From Plantago ovata (taxonomy: Eukaryota; Streptophyta; Magnoliopsida; Lamiales; Plantaginaceae): 64,000 nucleotides of DNA. Every line of letters starts with the position of its first letter. The stretch's first letter is position 1. The stretch is from assembly GCA_028274465.1 (NCBI GenBank), contig CM051455.1, positions 96,976,365-97,040,364 of the forward strand, read 5' to 3'. Under the pieces are notes generated by a model. The model was not told where the DNA came from and did no database searches. It saw only the letters and a list, made by a program, of their open reading frames with translations. Shown in pieces: positions 58,299-64,000 of this stretch. The translations under genes and the position numbers were made by a program.

Positions 58299-59763
58299 TA
58301 ATGACGAAATAAAAGTACCCGTCATCAAGGCTCTATTTCGACCTTTTATTATTCTTTTACATTATATTTTAGTAAGAAGTAGTTACTTTTGATATGTTTT
58401 GTGTCGAATGGTCCCCGGATGAAATGTGGTGAAAATAGCTTAAAATAAGCTTAGTTTGGTGCAATTTGAGCATACTTTGAAGACTTGACTTTTCCATGGA
58501 GTAACCGGAGGTTCCCAAGCTCCGAGAAGTGCAATATCTGGCTTTTGAAGGATTTTCGAGGGCTTTCAAACAATGTTCTGCAAATTTCTCTACAGCAGGT
58601 TAGCTACTCACCAAGCCCACTGGTGCCTCGTCGGGAAGCCCCTCGCCTCGCGCGCTCCGTTGGCGCCTAGCCAGCGACGCGATTTCAGATTCCGGAAATC
58701 ATATTTAAACTCGTATTTTTAGGTTTTACTTGGTTTTTATCATTCATTAGCAGCCTAGCACGAACCCTAGAGAGAAGATACACTTTGGAGTCATCTCTTA
58801 GCCTCCTAGCTCTCGGTTTTCATCATTGGATTTGCTACCGGTGCTAGATTTCATTGCTTTGTTTGGATTAGACATTGGATTGTTATTGCTCAACCGTACA
58901 TTGAGTATTTTCATATCAATCTCTATTTTTTTTGCAGATTTACTATGCTTTCTATTGCTATGGTTATGATTATGAATATGCATGTTGCTTTATTCGTTAT
59001 GAGTAGCTAATCGGTACGTGTTGATGGTAGGATGTAGGCAATATTGATATCGATTATGATTATGTTAGCATGAGGTTATGAAAAGGATGCATATATGCCA
59101 GATTATGGCCGATTTATATGTTGATGTTTATAGTTTGCTAATAACAAAACTTCGAATTTGGATAGTGACAAGATCCTAGGTCAATTAAAGATTAGAAACG
59201 ATCACTTGCTAATAATATATTTTCGAATTGGTTGGTGACAACTTCCATGGTCGATTAAGGGTGATAACATAGCCATAACTACATGTATGTAATGCTGGAA
59301 ATTTAGTATGCGTTGAGTTTCTCCATGTATGCTTGAGATTTCTAAGTAATAGTGCCTCGTAATTGCCTTCAATGATATTGTATGCTTCGTTATGCATGTT
59401 ATTGATGATACATGTCTACAAACGGTGTGACTACCTACGTGTATCGCTTGCTAACATATGATTAAGTCTTATCAATACCCCTACTACCTACTATCAACCG
59501 CTTATGTCATATTTGAATCTCGTTAGTATTTATCTCTATCGTTTCTGTTAGTGTTAATCAGTTTAAACCACAACTATTCCAACATATTTATTATTGATTG
59601 ATTAAGTAGGAAGTAAGTTAGGAACATCTTAGTTAAATCCATAGAGACCAACACTCGAGTTAGCTTGCCATTACACTAAGGTTTGTGTGATTTAGAGTTA
59701 GCTTGGCACTAATATAAATAGTATTTGATAGTGTTTTATGCACGACGATTTTAACAGTCATCA
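58299..59763 (+). repeat. LARD 5' LTR
   Basis: TAATGACGAAAT...AACAGTCATCA, 1465 bp. The first dinucleotide is TA where the right copy has TG, so one end has mutated. It aligns with 62306-63442. After it I find no TGGCGCC-type or Met-tRNA PBS. Confidence 0.9.
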
Positions 59764-60155
59764 ATCATCTCCCAACTTCATATCCCCCTTGTTTGTCAAC
59801 TAAATCACTTGTTCTATAGCTTGTTTCGAAGCTCTAATCATCCTCTACAAGATAGTTACTTCAATTTTTACATTCATTCAACATCCATGGAGACCAAGGT
59901 AATGTGTCATGAACCTAACTTTGAAATTGGTTTGGGAAAAACTATAAATTGGTGTTGTATGACTTTGATTATGATTTGCATGAAGTTTCTATGGTTATTC
60001 TTAGTTGAGTTTAGTTCAAATTTGCATGATTTCGGGAAATTGAGTTAGTCGATTATGAATGCTATATGTTTATATACACTTGTTTCCCTAGAACTTCATA
60101 ACTAAACTATCTTCTTTTAGGTTTCACCTTCCAACTAATTCCTGAGAGACGTGTC

Positions 60156-60689
60156 ATGATAACTAATGAAGAACGTGGTTTGCCCGGATTTACTGCCGTC
60201 GATCGGATCATTAACGAACAAGGCTGGGAATTCATGAAGCACACGCTGGTTGGACCTTATGATACTAAGTTGGTGAACGAATTTTACGAGGCCCTGAACG
60301 ATGGAGAGGAAGATGATGAGTGGATCACGATTCGTGGACAACCTATACGTTTCAACTTCTATTATGTCAACAAGTTTAGGCATGTCAAATCAGCTGAACC
60401 TGGGACTTATGTTTATGAGTATGATCATCCTTCCAACCATCCCGAGTTCTTCACGCATGATGTTGTCAAAGCTATTTGCACTAAGAATCTTAGTTATCCG
60501 TTCGAAGGAGATTTGGCTTCTTTCCACATGTCATACTTGACCTTTGATGCTTACGTTGTTTATGACTTCGTGGTGAGTAATCTTATTCCAAAAGATTACG
60601 TAGAATTAGTTGAGCCATGGATTAGCAACTTGGTTTATGCATTACTCATGGGGCATGCTACCGATTATGGGGACTTTGTGGTCAAGTAA
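60156..60689 (+). CDS. LARD ORF 1: putative plant transposon protein domain
   Basis: The 177-codon ORF opens MITNEERGLPGFTAVDRIIN and continues with GWEFMKHTLVGPYDTKLVNE FYEALNDG, ITIRGQPIRFN and LMGHATDYGDFVVK. The pattern (W...KLVNEFYxAL...ITIRGxxIxF...) is that of the putative plant transposon protein family (PF20167 type), common in Athila-like and other non-autonomous plant LTR elements. Its biochemical function is unknown. It is uninterrupted, starts just after the leader and is followed 17 bp later by ORF 2. Confidence 0.7.
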   Translation: MITNEERGLPGFTAVDRIINEQGWEFMKHTLVGPYDTKLVNEFYEALNDGEEDDEWITIRGQPIRFNFYYVNKFRHVKSAEPGTYVYEYDHPSNHPEFFTHDVVKAICTKNLSYPFEGDLASFHMSYLTFDAYVVYDFVVSNLIPKDYVELVEPWISNLVYALLMGHATDYGDFVVK

Positions 60690-60706
60690 ATGCACAGTCA
60701 TAAGAA

Positions 60707-61195
60707 GTGCCCACCAAATCGCGGTTTCCCACATCTCATCACCAACTACTGCATCTCTTGCAAAGTCCTAGAATCAAACCGAATGTGGACCCACACAGGC
60801 TATTCTCCACTGATACTATGTTCAACCTATATGAGGGCCATCCCACTTTCATTCTTGAACTTGACATGTACTTTCAGGGTTCTTCACCAACAATGAAAAC
60901 AAAGAAGGATGTGGTCTATTTGGAATCGCCTTATGTTCCTAATCTAAGCTACTATGATTCAAAGCATGCTCCACCCAACTATGCAGCAAGTACCAGCCGC
61001 GCGCCGTCCACTGGGGCCACCGAATTCTATTTCGAAACATTTACGAAGGGTCTAATTGCTACACGGGATGGTCTACTTCAAAATGCCGCAGGATTCACGC
61101 GCCTTGCCAAAATCTCTACTAAGCAAGCTAAGGAGGTTGAAGCAACCATCAAATTTTTTCGAAGAATGTGTGGCGATCGATCACTTGGGAAGTAA
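60707..61195 (+). CDS. LARD ORF 2: probable continuation of ORF 1
   Basis: The 162-codon frame contains FPTSHHQLLHLLQSPRIKPN, MFNLYEGHPTFILELDMYFQ and a Ser/Thr-rich linker, then LLQNAAGFTRLAKISTKQAK and FFRRMCGD. The start overlaps the end of ORF 1 in another frame. In related proteins these segments lie on one chain, so a frameshift or stop near 60690 probably splits a single protein. Confidence 0.55.
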   Translation: MPTKSRFPTSHHQLLHLLQSPRIKPNVDPHRLFSTDTMFNLYEGHPTFILELDMYFQGSSPTMKTKKDVVYLESPYVPNLSYYDSKHAPPNYAASTSRAPSTGATEFYFETFTKGLIATRDGLLQNAAGFTRLAKISTKQAKEVEATIKFFRRMCGDRSLGK

Positions 61196-62305
61196 CATTC
61201 TTTAACCCTTCTTAAAATTTCTATCTAAGGGACTAGATCTCATTTAGGTTTGGGGAGGGGGTAAAGAATGTGTGTTTATGATTTCCATTTGTTTGTTTTG
61301 TTGCATGCACTTCACGTTTACTTTTCTTCAGATATTATTGTTAACTTTGTTGCATGCATTCACGTTTAAATTTTTTGTTTTATTAGAAGTCAATTTTCAA
61401 AGTCTTAAAAACTTGTATTAAGTTAATTTAATATAGTGAACTCTTTCCATGATTTATTTGATTTGTATTTAGTTTGAAGTCCGCATGGATTAACTTCTAT
61501 TGGTATGTTACATTCACATGCACATTCACTTTGCTAAGTTTAGTAGTCTAAGAACACACTATTGCACTTGGTGTGCTATTCCCTAGTTGCGGTTCACCAA
61601 AGGCCTATGGACAACTATTTTTAGCATAAGCATGATTAGGCATTTGCAATTACCTTGATTGCAAACTACTTGAATCCTATCTAGGAGCACTTAAGGGATA
61701 ACTTTTCTTTAATACACGTATTCTATCGAATAAGTTTGGGTAAGGGATTGCTAGAAGATATGCCATGAACTTTGTTCACATGTGGTTGTGTTATGTAACT
61801 CCAACCTATTCTTTCGAATAGGTTTGGGGAAGTCGTTATATGTAAACGTATTTGTTATGCTGCTGCTTTTTGAAAAAAGTTATTCTATTACCATCCAGTT
61901 GTCAATCCATATTGTGAGTCGTGCTATCTCCCTTGCTGGTCCGGTACAGGGCATGACACGTGGTTGTGTCGGGATTGTAGTATACACCATGCTATGGCAT
62001 CCCATTCGAGTACTTAGGTATTTCGTGGCACCTCCACGGATTCACAATGCTTTGGAAACAACCAAAACAATTGTATGCAAAAGGCACACATTTCAACCTA
62101 TTTACTTGTCTTGTTTAGTATGTACTTAGTTCGTAGGTGATTAGGTTAGTTTAGTAGAATGTTTTCAAGCTTGGCAAAGCGATTTCTTTTATGTGTTTGT
62201 TTGTTTGCATTTAGTAATTGCATGTTAGTTAGTTTGCATTAGCACTTGCATTTGTTTTTTTAATTTTGTTTGCTTGGGGACAAGCAAAGAGGCGGTTTGG
62301 CGATT
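61196..62305 (+). other. LARD 3' non-coding region
   Basis: It contains GGTTTGGGGAGGGGGT (about 61248), a degenerate hairpin (61719-61733), a perfect AACCTATTC-TTTC-GAATAGGTT hairpin (61803-61824) and the purine-rich GGGGACAAGCAAAGAGGCGG before the right LTR, the likely PPT region. Confidence 0.75.
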
Positions 62306-63442
62306 TGATGACGAAATAAAAGTACCTGTCATCAAGGCTCTATTTCGACCTTTTATTGTTCTTTTACTTTATATTTTAGTAAGAAGTAGTTACTTTTGAT
62401 ATGTTTTGTGTCACAGGTTCCCCGGATGAAATGTGGTGAAAATAGCGTAAAATAAGCTTATTTTGGTGCAATTAGATCTTACTTTGAAGACTTGACTTTT
62501 CCATGGAGTAACCGAAGGTTACCGAGGTCTGAGGAGTGCAATATCTGGCTTTTGAAGGAGTTTCGAGGGCTTTCAAACAATAAAAGTTCGACAAATTTCT
62601 CTACAGCAGGTTGACTACCGCCAAGCCCACTGGCGCCTCGCCGGGAATCCCCGCACCTCGTGCGCTCCGTTGGCGCCTAGCCAGCGGTGCGACTTCAGAT
62701 TCCGAGAATTGTATTTAAACTCGTATTTTTAGGTTTTACTTAGTTTTTATCATTCATTAGTAGCCTAGAACGAACCCTAGAGAGAAGCTACACTTGGAGA
62801 CATCTTTAGCCTCCTAGGTCTCGATTTTCATGATTGGATTTGCTACCGGTGCTAGATTTCATTGCTTTGTTTGGATTCGACATTGGATTGTTATTGCTCA
62901 ACCGTACATTGAGTATTTTCGTATCAATCCCTATTTCTTTTCCAGATTTACTATGTTTTCTACTGTTATGGTTATGATTATGAATATGAATGTTGCTTTA
63001 TTCGTTATGAGTAGCTAATCGGTACGTGTTGATGGTAGGATGTAGGCTATATTGATATGGATTATCATTATGTTAGCATGAGGTTATGAAAAGGATGCAT
63101 ATATGCTAGATTATGGCCGATTTATATGTTGATGTTTATAGTTTGCTAATAACAAACCTTCGAATTTGGATAGTGATAGGATCCTAGGTCAATGTAAGAT
63201 TATAAATGATCACTTGCTAATAATATATCTTCGAATTGGTTGGTGACAGCTTCCATGGTCGATTAAGGGTGATAACATAGCCATAACTACATGTATGTAA
63301 TGCTGGAAATTTAGTATGTGTTGAGTTTCTCCATCTATGCTTGAGATATCTAAGTAATAGTGCATCGTAATTGCCTTCAATGATATTGTATGCTTCGTTC
63401 TGCATGTTTTCGATGATACATGTCTACAAACGGTGTGACTAC
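62306..63442 (+). repeat. LARD 3' LTR, cut by CACTA 3
   Basis: It starts TGATGACGAAAT and follows the left LTR until GTGTGACTAC. There CACTA 3 begins, while the left LTR continues CTACGTG. The rest presumably lies beyond the window. Confidence 0.9.
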
Positions 63443-64000
63443 CACTACAAGGATTGACAGATCATCCGTCGCTGGATAATGCCGATGCGTCGCTATAAAA
63501 CAGTAGCGACGGATCGGCCGATTTAGCGACGGATGAGCGTTCCGTCGCTAAATCATGCGTCGCTAGCGAATTATCCACGAATCGTTCATCCGTCGCGAAT
63601 TAGCGACGGATGATTATCTGTCGTTACGTCCATTTCCACGTGGTGGTCCGGTCGGAGAGTTGGCGACAGATCGTCATCCGTCGCACTACGACGGATGGTC
63701 CATCCATCGCTAAATTAAATTCAAATTTAAACTTGTTCAATTAACCAACCTGCTACACAAATTATTATAGACCAAAGATACCGAAAATAATTAAAAAAAT
63801 CATAATAAATGTAACGAAATCCTCCTTACATATAATAATAATAATCATACGTACAATACTAATCCAAAGTAATATCATATCGTATACACAATATTCGTGT
63901 AGAAATTAGTAATAGAGCTAATGAAAAGGCTATGGGATCATGGAGAGGGTGGTGGTGGTGGTGGTGGCTGTGGCGGTACCGCCCCCAGCCTCGCATACAA
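63443..64000. mobile_element. CACTA element 3, left end
   Basis: CACTACAAGGATTG at 63443 is followed by repeated AGCGACGGAT/ATCCGTCGCTA subterminal motifs (63465-63715). The preceding TAC would be the 3-bp target duplication. The element extends past the window. Confidence 0.88.
63938..64000 (-). CDS. 3' end of an ORF in CACTA 3 (partial)
   Basis: The last 20 codons read LYARLGAVPPQPPPPPPPSP and end at TGA 63938-63940. The proline run comes from a (GGT)n tract. A gene pointing toward the element end, with about 220 bp of AT-rich 3' sequence before the subterminal repeats, is the usual CACTA layout. The protein could be a transposase or accessory factor, but too little is visible to say. Confidence 0.45.
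   Translation of the reverse strand: MYARLGAVPPQPPPPPPPSP

Larger units (their letters stand above)
58299..63442 (+). mobile_element. Pol-less LTR element (LARD-like), Athila-related
   Basis: LTRs lie at 58299-59763 (complete) and 62306-63442 (cut by CACTA 3). Internal sequence is 59764-62305, about 2.5 kb, with two ORFs and no protease, RT or integrase. LTR blocks such as GTTATGAGTAGCTAAT and the AATAGGTTTGGGGA hairpins are shared with the Athila elements. That places it near Athila and suggests it depends on enzymes from such elements. Confidence 0.85.

Overview
The window is nuclear DNA of a flowering plant, most likely a eudicot. The evidence is a seven-exon Mediator subunit gene (MED27) with GT-AG introns, Copia and Athila-type Gypsy LTR retrotransposons, CACTA (En/Spm) transposons, Stowaway-type MITEs and FAR1-related fragments. 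I cannot name the species. Only one intact host gene is visible. Most of the rest is nested mobile DNA.

Layout. 1-4793: gene-poor, with a broken FAR1-domain fragment (1167-1367). 4794-9642, minus strand: MED27, whose seven exons join to exactly 415 codons plus stop. 9991-10684: two small TA-flanked MITEs. About 10720-13562: an old CACTA remnant, then a 1952-bp CACTA element (11513-13464, TSD TTA) that splits a small unidentified ORF. That element carries a tetraspanin fragment, a second fragment on the opposite strand and a tRNA-Pro-like sequence. 13827-about 39610: a second CACTA element split by a Copia element (14236-37832, TSD GCCAC). The Copia is itself split by a full-length Athila-type Gypsy (17872-28095, TSD GCCAT) and by a second, pol-less Athila element in the opposite orientation (30967-36147). 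A deletion fused that second Athila to the Copia right LTR.

About 39614-50857: a rearranged Sirevirus-like Copia with a 3' LTR, PPT, a 5-kb env-like region and a protease-integrase-partial RT segment. About 50858-58055: the 5' part of another Copia (gag, long leader, Met-tRNA PBS, LTR). Its LTR holds two (TA)n tracts and a reversed solo LTR of the first Copia family (55461-57547). 58098-58298: FAR1-related 3' fragment with an in-frame stop. 58299-63442: a pol-less LTR element (LARD-like) with two ORFs. Its right LTR is cut by a third CACTA element (63443 to the window end), which carries the 3' end of a minus-strand gene.

The elements do not form a pathway. Their logic is insertion order: CACTA 2, then Copia 1, then the two Athilas, then deletions. 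The most unusual signals are short structured motifs that recur across coding, LTR and untranslated parts of the same family: a CCAAGCG/CGCTTGG palindrome in the Athilas, an AAACCTATTC/GAATAGGTTT hairpin shared by three elements, and TTGCTGA/TCAGCAA in the Sirevirus-like element. Two tandem foldbacks at 38386-38597 and a tandem motif shared by CACTA 2 and a Copia leader also stand out. All boundaries and alignments were made by eye.
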